From assembly GCA_029706075.1 (NCBI GenBank), contig JAINUG010000134.1, positions 2,236,001 to 2,300,000 on the forward strand: 64,000 nt of DNA, given 5' to 3'. Positions 55,118 through 64,000 of this stretch are shown here, piece after piece (within the stretch, counting starts at the first letter, position 1; every line of letters starts with the position of its first letter). This DNA comes from Aldrovandia affinis (taxonomy: Eukaryota; Chordata; Actinopteri; Notacanthiformes; Halosauridae). The notes below the pieces were generated by a model. That model did no database searches and was not told the origin of the DNA. It worked only from the letters and a program-made list of their open reading frames with translations. Both the position numbers and the translations under genes were made by a program.

Positions 55118-56034
55118 CACTCAGTGACCACTTTATTAGGTACACCTTTCTAGTACTGGGAAGGACCCCCTTTTTGTGAAGGCACATCCCGCTGCTCGCC
55201 ACCAGAGGATGGCATTGGACACTTGATTATTCCTTGATTACCTTATAGTAATATCAATTAATGGTTTTATTGTTTTGATTGTTTGAGTGGATTATTGTCT
55301 CAGTGTTTTCACCTGTGTCTCATTTGCGTTCATTATTTAAGTTCTATGTTTTGGGAACCTTGTTTGTTCCACTTTTGTTTGTTAGCCATTTTAGTTTTTG
55401 TGTTACCTACCATCACGTCTGTACTGCCCAGAGCTTTTATAACCTCAGTAAAGATTTTCATTTTTCATCACATCTCTGTCTCCGCCTCATCTCTGTGCTT
55501 GGGTTCACTTAATCACCAGTCATCCCGTTACAACTTTGCCCCAAGAACAGTCTTTGTAGCATGGACTCAACAAGGTGCTTGAAACATTCCTCAGAGATTC
55601 TGGTCCATGTTGACATGATAGCATCACGCAGTTGCTGCAGATTTGTCGGCTGCACATTCATGTTGCGAATCTCCCTTTCCACCACATCCCAAAAGTGCTC
55701 TATTGTACTGAGATCTAATGACTGTGGAGGCCATTGGCATACACTGAACTTATTATCATGTTTGTGGAACCAGCTTGAGATGACGTGTGCTTTGTGACAT
55801 GGCGCATTATCCTGCTGGAAGTAACCATTAGAAGATGGGTAGACTGTGTCTATAAAGGGATGGATTTAGATCACATTTCTTCCCCATTCAGATTTTTGGT
55901 CTGAACAACAACTGAACCTCTTGACCATGTCTGCATGCTTTCATGCATTGAGTTGTTGCCACATGATTGGCTGATTAGATCATTGCATTAACAAGCAGGT
56001 GTACAGCTGTACCAAATAAAGTGGCCACTGAGTG
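55118..56034 (-). mobile_element. Tc1-type transposon, deleted copy, carrying an LTR
   Basis: The left terminus CACTCAGTGACCACTTTATT follows TA; the right end is GTGGCCACTGAGTG at 56034. About 55545-55855 matches 9015-9340 of the copy at 8963-10001 (transposase C-terminal part, antisense). The transposase middle is deleted after 55860. The insertion of an LTR at 55175-55532 splits the end region. Confidence 0.88.
55175..55532 (+). mobile_element. Solo LTR, related to family 2, inside a Tc1 copy
   Basis: Comparison with the undisturbed Tc1 copy (CCTTTTTGCCCC) shows where it entered. A CTTT-type duplication flanks it, blurred by a T-run. It starts TGTGAAGGC and ends CCCGTTACA, with GCTCGCCACCAGAGG like family 2 and a TATTTAAG box. 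358 bp, solo. Confidence 0.8.
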
Positions 56035-56179
56035 TCTATGCATTGGCCTGCATTACACCACCAGGCTACTGCATAACAGGTGTTCTAGATAAATCTAAGG
56101 TCTTCTCATGATGTCCTTTAATGAATTCTGTATCACACAGTTAATATCATGTTGTAGATACTTTCGTAAATAGTTATTG
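56035..56179. other. Spacer
   Basis: Short stretch between two DNA transposons; nothing recognised. Confidence 0.5.
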
Positions 56180-56183
56180 TTAA

Positions 56184-57752
56184 CCCTCTGAGGTCCGTGC
56201 TAAGCTTTTCGATGTTTTTTGATTTTGGCATGGTCTGATATTTATCTCAATTTCATCAATTTAACACACATTTACTCCAAAGTGTTTAATATTTTTATTT
56301 GAAGGACAATCACAGCTACATTTGTATGCCATCAATAGTTTGGTCAGTATCATATGCAGCTTGTAAATAGATCTACAAACACACAAGTTAAAAATAGTTA
56401 ATTTTTCTGCTGTCACAAAAGTTGTGAAAGCACACACTAAACTATAGTGACGAATTGTTTTGCCAATGTGCGTTTGTTCATCAAGGTCTTGGTTATGTAA
56501 GGGTGTGAAAATGTTTTAGCACATATGAGATCTAAATAGCTAAAAACCTGTTTTTATCAGAACTGGTCACATTTATTTCAGGCTGTGGGAGGGCTATATG
56601 CTAATTTACTGAATATTCATGATCATGGTCAAAGGCCATCAGACAAAGACATCTTGCAGAGTAGCCTATACGCATTTCTTGCGACCAACAGAAGCCAGTT
56701 TGACAACATCCAAAGTCTGGCATTGGGCACAGGCACATGATCAAAAGTTTAAGATATTCATCTTTAAACGTCTGTAGGAAAACGAAAGCAAAATCCGTGT
56801 CTACGAAGACACGGAAAGACATAAACAAGACAAAACAAAATAACCAACGATCAGGAACAAACAAAACGTATCCAAAATCTCGGAATAAACTAAACGCTGG
56901 GAATCTAAACCACAATAAGCACACAAACAAGTTCTCGAGAGGCAAGAAACATTAATCACAATAGGTATTATCAAGCTAAGCTAGATAATGTCCAAGCGCC
57001 GAAACAGAATGCCAGCTGGTTAAATATCCTCCCGTTAATTATTCGCAGCAGTCCGCAATGATTCTGATTTTTTCGTATAGCGTCACAAGACGCGGAATTC
57101 ATATATTTTCACGAGTATTTGAAAATATGGTAAATCAAATAAATATCAGCATACACCGTCTGTTGCTGGCAGCTCGCAACCGTAAACACAGACAAGATCC
57201 GATATAATGTCGGGACATTGTTTACGCTGCAATTTCACACACGGAATTCATATATTGAATACGAGTATTTGATAACATGGCAAATCAAATATAGTTACTT
57301 ACTCTTCGTCAGTTATTGTCTTCGTCGCTTTCCATCGATGCTCTCAAACACTGCAGCGCAGAAAATCTTTCCATCTTGAATAAAATTGTATGTCTGTATA
57401 AAATCTTGCTTCAAATTGTCGGGACAGTTTGTGTTGTTTACGCCGGCGTTTCACACATGGCCCCACGCCCCTCCCCACACCTCCCCGAAACTCGCACCTA
57501 GTTACCATGTCAATAGAAGGGGACGTTACTAAAAGGTAAAAACAGAGTAAAAAACAAGGTTTACTTTTGGTCTAATTAACCTAATTTAAAAAATCCCATT
57601 TGATTTGCCAGTGCTCAAATCGGAAAGTCGCGATTCTAAGGTTTCTGTCAATGTTTTTGTCGCGTGTGTATGATAAAATATCGCGAAATTAGAAATAGTA
57701 ATATACTTTTATTGCTGCTGGGAGCGGCGCCGCTCCCGTCGACCTCAGGGGG
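56184..57752 (-). mobile_element. piggyBac-type transposon, non-autonomous, 1569 bp
   Basis: TTAA lies exactly on both sides (56180-56183 and 57753-57756), the target duplication diagnostic of piggyBac. The ends CCCTCTGAGGTC and GACCTCAGGGGG are inverted repeats with one mismatch in 12. A minus-strand ATG at 57335 opens MESDEDNN then stops; an acidic start of this kind is common in piggyBac transposases. No DDD catalytic domain is found, so mobility would need a transposase from elsewhere. A block with GGAATTCATATATT and CGAGTATTTGA occurs twice, about 148 bases apart (57096 and 57244). Confidence 0.9.
57720..57737. repeat. 18-bp GC palindrome next to the piggyBac right end
   Basis: GGGAGCGGCGCCGCTCCC is a perfect palindrome lying 15 bases inside the element's right edge. 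Its GC content contrasts with the AT-rich interior. It may be a transposase-binding or structure-forming subterminal element. Confidence 0.9.
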
Positions 57753-57756
57753 TTAA

Positions 57757-58329
57757 ACATAGATAAAGGCAACACTGTGGTAATCATACGTGCATGCATA
57801 TGTGTTTTCTTTGTGAAAAGCTGCCTTAAATCATAGCCCTAAGCTTAGATATCAGCTACTTAAAAACCTATCAAAAACCAGTTTGACTTCATCCCCAGAT
57901 ATTGTACCACGGCATGCGGAAAGGGCTTGCATTAAGGGTAGGCTGACAAATAGCATAATAAATGCTAAATTAATGCTGCTCAATTAAATCTGTTTCAGTA
58001 AATGTTGCATTGTGTGGGTTGATCCCCATTAAAAAAGTGTGAGCGACTGTTTCATTCCTCTTTACTGACATAGTCATAAAATTTGGTTTGCCTCAGGTGA
58101 CACTGAAAGCCTAGACTTTGTCAATGGAGCACAGTCATTTTTTATATCCCTGACAAGCTGGGGGCATTGTGCTCCAGGGAACTGGGATAGATCTGAAAAA
58201 CACTGACACACATAGAGCCATATCTACTGTGAAGGAGTTATAGGTACTATTTTCTATATTTATATTAAATAAATAAATAAAACCACCAAGAAGGGGCTAA
58301 AGCAGATATTGGATGTTATATGTGCATTT
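57757..58329. other. No gene seen
   Basis: AT-rich spacer; nothing recognised. Confidence 0.5.
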
Positions 58330-58464
58330 CTTTTTATTTGTGTGTTTGTGTGTGTGTGTCTGTGTGTGTGTTTGAAAACGTGAGTAACTGTACATGTATG
58401 TGTGCATGTGTAAGTGTATGCATCTGTATGAGGGTACAAGTATGTGTGTATGTATGAGTTCACA

Positions 58465-58502
<38 letters not shown>

Positions 58503-58790
58503 TGTATTAGAGAGAAATTGTGTGTGTTTATGTGAGAGTGTGTGTAACTGTACATGTCTGTGTGTGTGCACAAGCGTTTTTTATTTAGTTTTTTATTCAC
58601 AACCATGCCAAGGTGTGTACCCAAATAATACTTGCATTTAATTGTCAAGCTCGTGCATATATACGAGTATTTTCATTTGAGCACGAGTGTGTGTGGGCGC
58701 ATCCATGTGTTTGCGTGCGTGTGTGTGTGTTTGCGTGCATTCATGTGCATGTGTGTGTGTGGGTGCGTTCATGTGTGTGTATGTCTATTT
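58330..58790. repeat. Impure TG-rich tract with a GA run
   Basis: Runs of TG at 58345-58375, 58465-58485, 58715-58732 and 58750-58780, with GAGAGA at 58486-58500. The open frames here (His-Thr or Cys-Val runs) are repeat artefacts. Confidence 0.9.
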
Positions 58791-59269
58791 TTAGGCGAAT
58801 AGAATTTAATTTATGACGCCTTGATTATATGCCTGCATTTGCCACAGGCTACAAGAAGCACACATATTAAATTATTTATGAGCATATTTTTTACATATTG
58901 TGTTTTTTCTCATCAATGATTGTATTATGAACATTTTAATATCAATGCATTCCATTCCATTTGCTAAGAAATACATGGAGATAAATAGCACCATTTAACA
59001 AGCTGAAACGTCATGTTACGGTAATGTTACGGAGGAGAGAGCGCTGTGAGGTGGCCGTGAATGCAGGTTCTGAAGAGGCTAGGTCATGTGATCCCATAAC
59101 AGAAGAAAAAAAACAAAAAACAACAGCCTCGGATCCTGATGCAATGGCCTCATGCATATTTAAACCTGGAGGTTTTTAATTACTGTACACAATGCACAAA
59201 CTAATCACACCTGTAGAACAGAGAAGAGATGCCTGCCCACCTCAGGAAAGCTAACTTGGTAGTCACCTT
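58791..59269. other. No gene seen
   Basis: AT-rich DNA; nothing recognised. Confidence 0.5.
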
Positions 59270-59525
59270 TAGCAGAAGATATAGAGAAGCGGTGGTAAAT
59301 CCTGGCCCACAGGGTCTGCCCACTTCTGTCTGTCTGGTTTTGGCTACAGGGTCTGCCCACTTCTGTTTTCACCTGATAATCAGAAACCAATTTAGACCTA
59401 AGAAATCAGGTGAGGATTGTTAACTGTGTAATCAATTGTTTTAATTGAGAAACAAGAAAGTGCTGAGTAACAATGGAAATCAGACCCTGTGGCTCTCCAG
59501 GACCAGTGTTCCCTACTCCTGCTAT
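59270..59525 (-). mobile_element. MITE-like element, probably hAT, antisense
   Basis: On the minus strand it begins near 59525 with GAGTAGGGAACACTGGTCCT and GGAGAGCCACAGGGTCTG, a start I recognise from common fish repeats. The other end carries CCACAGGGTCTGCCCACTTC. GGGTCTGCCCACTTCTGT is present twice (about 59310 and 59349), an internal duplication. No coding sequence. Confidence 0.5.
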
Positions 59526-59805
59526 ATTATATATATATATAAAATATATATAAACCCGCTCCTGTGAAGAGCAGTCTGCTGAGTAGCAGTGTGGAGGGCA
59601 GCATGTGCTTGTCTGAGCTCTCTCCTGAACTGGCAGAGGACATTGCTGTGATGGATAACTGTGCCTAAGGATATGATTGGCCATTCCAAATTGGGAGTTT
59701 TTTATTTTTCTTATTTTTACTGCATGCCAGATTCCTGACATAAACTAAACAAATGCTCAATTTTTGTGCTTTTTCTGTCATCTGCCACGCCTGGTTAGAG
59801 AGCAT
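59526..59805. other. No gene seen
   Basis: Short TA run at 59528-59550 and unassigned DNA. Confidence 0.5.
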
Positions 59806-60140
59806 GTGAAACTCGGAGGGGGGGAGCAGAGAGGGCTTTTCCTCTGTGGCTGTGGTCAGATCATCCTAGTCTCCTAATCCACGGGAGGCCTTCAGAACCA
59901 TGGGCAGTCACATGCACATCTGAGGCTGATTTGTAATCAGCCCAGGCTTTTTCAGTTGCATTCGTTGGGCCTTTTATAAAAACAGGATCTCCTGTTCTTT
60001 GGGCGGTTGGAGCTATTTGGACACTGCTGCGGGTGCTGTCTCTCGACAGCTCTGTTTTTGGCCTGCTGATAGTTATTTAACTTATTGACTTCCTTTCAAA
60101 AGTTATCAGCCATTTTATTCACCCTCTTCTGTTTAGTTTC
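59806..60140 (+). mobile_element. Decayed LTR related to that at 281-723
   Basis: TGTGAAACTCGGAGG, AGCAGAGAGGGC and TTCGTTGGGCCTTTTATAAA line up with TGTGACACTGGGAG, AGTAGAGAGGGC and TTCGTTAGGCCATTATAAA of the first LTR in the window. The 3' end is not clear and no internal coding region follows. Fossil, old. Confidence 0.6.
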
Positions 60141-60814
60141 CTTGTTTTGGTTCTTGGCACCGACGATGGGGAGCGAATTGCCCTCGGCCAGAAGTTGCTC
60201 TCTTCGTTCGGCACGATGGCCATGCCCATCACCGCACCATGGAAACCGATTCAGTCCGGTCTTGCGGGTAATATTGCCTTGAATCGCAGTGCTGATTCAG
60301 ACCTTCCCAACATGCAGCTTTGCTGCAGGGCGCATGCAAGAACAAAATAGACAAAATAATGTGCAGCGCCGAGAGCTGAATACTGACTCCATTGACTTAA
60401 ACAGGGCCTTGGACTCCATCACCTGTGGAGCTGTGTTCATGGGAAATCGTGGCCAGAATTAAATGCCAACATTTCTCTCACTGCCCATACTGATGTCTGG
60501 GCGGCTGGCTCGGTCAGGACAAATTGGACCCCTGGCAGAACATGGCTCAAACAGCAATGTTCACGCCCCCCTCAACACTTTTCAACGTGTAGCTTCTAGC
60601 TGTCTGGTTTTTAAGCTGGACTCCTCACAGCAAGAGAGAGGAGATAGAGAAGAGCACTCACAGCTGAGTTTAAGCTCCAGGAGAATCCAATCACATCGCT
60701 GCATGGCTATCTCCCGAGATGCTGCTCTCTTCAATTAAATAAATATGCTGTAATTACATTTAGATATCTATGATATGCAAATTATAACAGTTCAGCCTGA
60801 GAAAGAGCAATAAC

Positions 60815-60855
<41 letters not shown>

Positions 60856-61162
60856 TAAAAAGAAGAGAACAGAAAAGAAAGAGAGGAATAATCTTTCAAT
60901 CTCTGATCCCACTTTGTCCTTCTCCACTGATACAGCCTATTCATTGCAAGTTTCACATACTCAGCCACTATATAATCGGATATGAATCCATTGTTAATTA
61001 CTTTGTAATAATTGTTAATAAATTGTTAATAGTGGGAAGAGCCAACATTAGCTATGATGTTTCCACGGTGGGTCAGGATAGCTCCCACGGCAGGGAGAAC
61101 TGCAATTCAGCACCATGGAGAGCAGCCCCAGTTCTCAGTGCTCAGTCACTCATCCCAGAAGG
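60141..61162. other. No gene seen; AAT microsatellite at 60812-60855
   Basis: The stretch 60150-60450 is GC-richer and has short frames without known domains. About 60690-60800 contains ATGCAAAT and TAATTA words and no low-complexity runs; it may be conserved noncoding DNA, which only alignment could tell. Confidence 0.4.
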
Positions 61163-61170
61163 GTTATAAC

Positions 61171-61427
61171 CAGGGGTTCACATAAGTGGTACGCCAGTAC
61201 GCATTCCACGTCCTCAAATGTTAATTGCATACCAAGCAAGACAACAAACTTTTGAAAAATATGCGACTTTAAGTTTGATCAATCCATCACTGATAAGTTA
61301 ATTAACTTACCAGTGATGGAATGATCAAAATTAAAGTCGGGCATGTTTCAAAAGTTGTTTTGCTTGGTACGCAATTAGCGTTTCAGGACGCGAATGCGTA
61401 CTGGCGTATCACTTATGTGCACCCCTG
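61171..61427. mobile_element. Foldback MITE, hAT-type, 257 bp
   Basis: Starts CAGGGGTTCACATAAGTG and ends CACTTATGTGCACCCCTG. Nearly the whole element is one imperfect inverted repeat meeting around 61297, where CCATCACTG mirrors CAGTGATGG. The flanks GTTATAAC (61163-61170) and GTCATAAC (61428-61435) are an 8-bp duplication with one mismatch. CAGGGG ends and 8-bp duplication indicate hAT. No coding sequence. Confidence 0.9.
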
Positions 61428-61435
61428 GTCATAAC

Positions 61436-61926
61436 CCTCTATACAACACACTCGCTTGTCTGGGGGGCCCAAATGAATGGATGTGTAAAAAGAGGGCAAA
61501 AGTTATCAGTCTTCTCCCTTATCACTCTGAACTCTCTCCACATCAGACCTGGGACAAATATGTATTTTAAAGACTGAACATTACCAAAGATCTGCAGGAG
61601 TGCTTTAAAAATTTGACCAGAATTTACCTAGATTATTTAGACTTGATGATCCTTGATCATTTTCAACTAAACTTGTTACTCACAAAAAATCTGGTGAAAT
61701 CATGCTGCTATTGGGCTATTTATGAAAATAACTGTATTCTCCATTTTTTTTTATGTTAGTTTTTTTTGGGGGGTGGGGGCATATCCTGTTCCAGCTCTGA
61801 ACCACTGCATCTGAAATGTCACAATCTGGTCAAAAGGGTTTTGATCAAATAAATTGCTTCATAAGATTAAATAAACATTTAATGTGTACTTTACCTTTAA
61901 ATACCAAATATATATATATATATTTC
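61436..61926. other. No gene seen; TA microsatellite at the right edge
   Basis: Unassigned DNA ending in a TA run at 61908-61923 that abuts the next LTR. Confidence 0.5.
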
Positions 61927-62474
61927 AGAGGGCGTAGGCAAGTTTAAGAACCAGGAGGAGGCAGTATTCAAAAACAAAATGATAATTTATTAAACAAACT
62001 ATGACAAACGCTACACAAAACAAAGGGCGGGGTATTCGGGGGAATACAAACAAAGTCCACAAATCCTTTCTCGTTGTCAAAGTCCGTTCCGTTGTCCAAA
62101 ATCCAGTTCGTAGTCCGCAATCCAGTCCGTAGTCCAAAGCCAAAGCAATCCAATTTCCAAACAAACAAACACAAAAGCACACTCCAACACTCTTTAAATC
62201 CTGGCTGGTCAACCGACTTCCACAGGTATTTTCTCTCTCTCCAAACACACAGCACTCAGCAACTCCTTTCTACTCACGTTCCTACTCCTCTCCCAGTGTA
62301 GTGGGAATCAGCAGTTTAAATAGGCCTTGAAATGGCCTTCAGCTGATCGTTAGTCACGTTTGCTTGACTTCTTTCAGGTGTTACTGTGGTCTGCTGGGTA
62401 ATGTAGTGTTTTGGGGCTGCCATGTGTTGTAGGCCAGGCAGCCATTTCCTAGTGCAGCCCATCAGGCTGCCACA
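61927..62474 (-). mobile_element. Solo LTR, family 1, antisense, one end lost
   Basis: On the minus strand it starts TGTGGCAGCCTGATGGG at 62474 and keeps the family order to GCCTACGCCCTCTG, then runs into a TA repeat. About 40 terminal bases present in sister copies are missing. TA repeats lie on both sides. Otherwise close to 33445-34028. Confidence 0.85.
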
Positions 62475-62491
62475 ATATATATATATATATA

Positions 62492-63734
62492 CACTGCCTG
62501 GCCAAAAAAAAAAAAGTCACCACCTGGATTTAACTAAGCAAATATATAAGAGCCTTCCATTGGATAATTACTGCAGTGATGAATTAGTTTAGCTGGCAAC
62601 AAGTTATTTAACCCTAACTGATGCAGTGAGTAGCTTCTCATTTCTTAAACAACCATGTCAGAAGACATATCCTGTGGTCGTGGAAAAGATGTTAATCTGT
62701 TTCAGAAGGGTCAAATTATTGGCCTGCATCAAGCAAAGAAAACAAAGGAGATTGCTGAAACTACTACAATTGGGTTAAGAACTGTCCAACGCATTATTAA
62801 AACCTGGAAGGATAGTGGTGAACCATCATCTTCGAGGAAGAAATGTGGTCAGAAAAAAATCTTGAATGATCGTGATCGGCGATCACTTAAACGTTTGGTG
62901 AAATCATATCGTAAAAAATCAACAGTAGAACTCACGGCTATGTTTAATAGTGAAAGTAAGAGCATTTCCACATGCACAATGCGAAGGGAACTCAAGAGAT
63001 TGGGACTAAACAGCTGTGTAGCCTTAAGAAAACCACTTGTCAGTGAGGCTAATCGGAAAAAAAGGCTTCAATTTGCTAGGGAGCATAAAGATTGGACTCT
63101 GGAGCAATGTAAGAAGGTCATGTGGTCTGATGAGTCCAGATTTACCCTGTTCCAGAGTGATGGGCACATCAGGGTCAGAAGAGAGGCGGATGAAGTGATG
63201 CACCCATCATGCCTAGTGCCTACCGTACAAGCCTGTGGGGGCAGTGTGGGGTTGCTGCAGTTGGTCAGGTCTAGGTTCAGCAACGTTATGTGCCCAAAGA
63301 ATAAGGTCAGGTGACTACCTAAATATACTATGACCAGGTTTTTCCATCAATGGATTTTTTCTTCCCTGATGGCACGGGCATATTCCAAAATGACATTGCC
63401 ACGATTCATCGGGCTCAAATTGTGAAAGAGTGGTTCAGGGAGCATGAGACATCATTTTCACACATGGATTGGCCACCACAGAGTCCAGACCTTAACCCCA
63501 TTGAGAATCTTTGGGATGTGCTGGAGAAAGCTTTGCACAGCGGTCCGACTCTCCCATCATCAATACAAGATCTTGGTGAAAAATGAATGCAACTCGGATT
63601 ATGGACAGAAATAAATGTTGTGACATTGCAGAAGCTTATCGAAATGATGCCACGGTGAATGCGTGCCATAATCAAAGCTAAAGGAGGTCCAACGAAATAT
63701 TAGAGTGTGTGACTTTTTTTTGGGACGGGCAGTG
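62492..63734 (+). mobile_element. Tc1-type transposon, full length (1243 bp)
   Basis: Both ends are present. The left is CACTGCCTGGCCAAAAA and the right, in reverse complement, is CACTGCCCGTCCCAAAA. Each end adjoins TA (62490-62491 and 63735-63736). It carries one transposase gene in sense orientation, largely readable. It sits 18 bases after a family-1 LTR in a TA-rich run, which offers the TA target. Confidence 0.93.
62655..63586 (+). pseudogene. Tc1 transposase, nearly complete but frameshifted
   Basis: Open for 219 codons from 62655. The first helix-turn-helix lies around residues 15-55 (FQKGQIIGLHQAKKTKEIAE), a basic linker SSSRKKCGQKK around 58-68, and a second helix-turn-helix around 70-125. 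The first catalytic Asp is D159 in VMWSDESRF. The frame is lost after VMHPSCLVPTVQACGG near residue 198, with a small deletion. The rest is open again at 63350-63586, with [18 protein letters not shown] (second Asp) and [18 protein letters not shown] (Glu kept), then an early stop. Cut-and-paste function would require DDE in one chain, so this copy is inactive. Start chosen at the Met preceding the conserved N-terminus. Confidence 0.9.
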
Positions 63735-63769
63735 TATATAATTGTATTCTTTTTTATTTTGTTTAAGAT

Positions 63770-63983
63770 TTTTAGGAAGGAAGTTTGTCAGGGACAAACA
63801 ACCCTGGCCTGGGCTAGGAGAGTCCCGGCTGGGAACTCATTGGAGGGACTTGTTGGAAAGAAGACGGTCAGGTTTATTTGCCAGTACCAGCCTCCCAATG
63901 GACACTCATGGTACTGCTCCCGCTGTACTACAACCGAATCCCTCATTTACTCAAGTGTTGCCTTCATTATGGCAGTTACCTGT
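63770..63983 (+). mobile_element. Right end of the ACAGGTAACTG transposon family
   Basis: GGCCTGGGCTAGGAGAGTCC, GCCAGTACCAGCCTCCC, CATTTACTCAAGTGTTGCCT and the terminus GGCAGTTACCTGT. It is the best preserved of the four ends in the window. No transposase is seen in the window. Confidence 0.65.
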
Positions 63984-64000
63984 ATGTTGTTTAACAATAA

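Overview
The window looks like intergenic or intronic DNA from a ray-finned fish, probably a teleost. The evidence is the repeats: Tc1-type DNA transposons with familiar fish transposase sequence, L2, CR1 and Rex-like LINEs, a LINE with a restriction-like endonuclease, tRNA-headed SINEs ending in the L2/UnaL2-type tail or in a GGAT tail, many solo LTRs, and CA, TA and TG microsatellites. No complete host gene, rRNA, true tRNA, CRISPR array or operon is visible. The species cannot be fixed from the sequence; the SINE tails would suit an early-branching teleost, but that is a guess.

Layout. At 0.3-1.9 kb there is the 5' part of an LTR element with a zinc-knuckle reading frame and a 12-residue repeat. 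A solo LTR lies at 3.1-3.5 kb and an antisense SINE at 4.6-5.0 kb. At 6.2-7.2 kb there is a short telomere-like tract, a CA repeat and a 48-bp minisatellite. At 7.6-10.0 kb lie a SINE and two Tc1 copies. At 11.8-15.9 kb there are mostly quiet DNA, ends of one DNA-transposon family and a decayed LTR. At 16-22.3 kb LINEs are packed together: Rex-like, the endonuclease-type element with an 861-codon frame, a piece of L2 on the other strand, a LINE 3' end with a TCTA tail, and CR1. At 22.7-23.6 kb there is a tandem duplication and a dispersed repeat. At 24.4-31.3 kb there are four solo LTRs and an LTR fragment, two of the solos carrying later insertions (a SINE and a hAT element), plus two more SINEs. 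At 31.4-34.4 kb lie pieces of a coiled-coil gene-like sequence broken up by an L2 LINE and a solo LTR. At 34.4-38.6 kb there are a LINE 3' end, SINEs, a 994-bp solo LTR, a minisatellite and a MITE. At 40.6-42.2 kb there is an L1/Tx1-type LINE with a clean target duplication. At 42.8-51.7 kb lie SINEs, a 72-bp palindrome and a 1.5-kb Tc1 element. At 52.7-57.8 kb there are a SINE, two LTRs (one inside a Tc1 copy) and a 1.57-kb piggyBac-type element. From 58.3 kb to the end there are a TG-rich tract, MITEs, two LTR pieces, a Tc1 element with a largely readable transposase, and another DNA-transposon end.

How it works together. Nothing here forms a pathway. What the window records is a history of nested insertions: SINE in LTR, hAT in LTR, LTR in Tc1, LTR in gene-like sequence, LINE next to LINE. 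Many insertions have target-site duplications that can be read directly, so their limits are firm. The best-preserved coding sequence is the RT/endonuclease frame at 17977-20562, followed by the Tc1 transposase at 62655-63314. Family names come from recognising motifs and termini; no database search was made.
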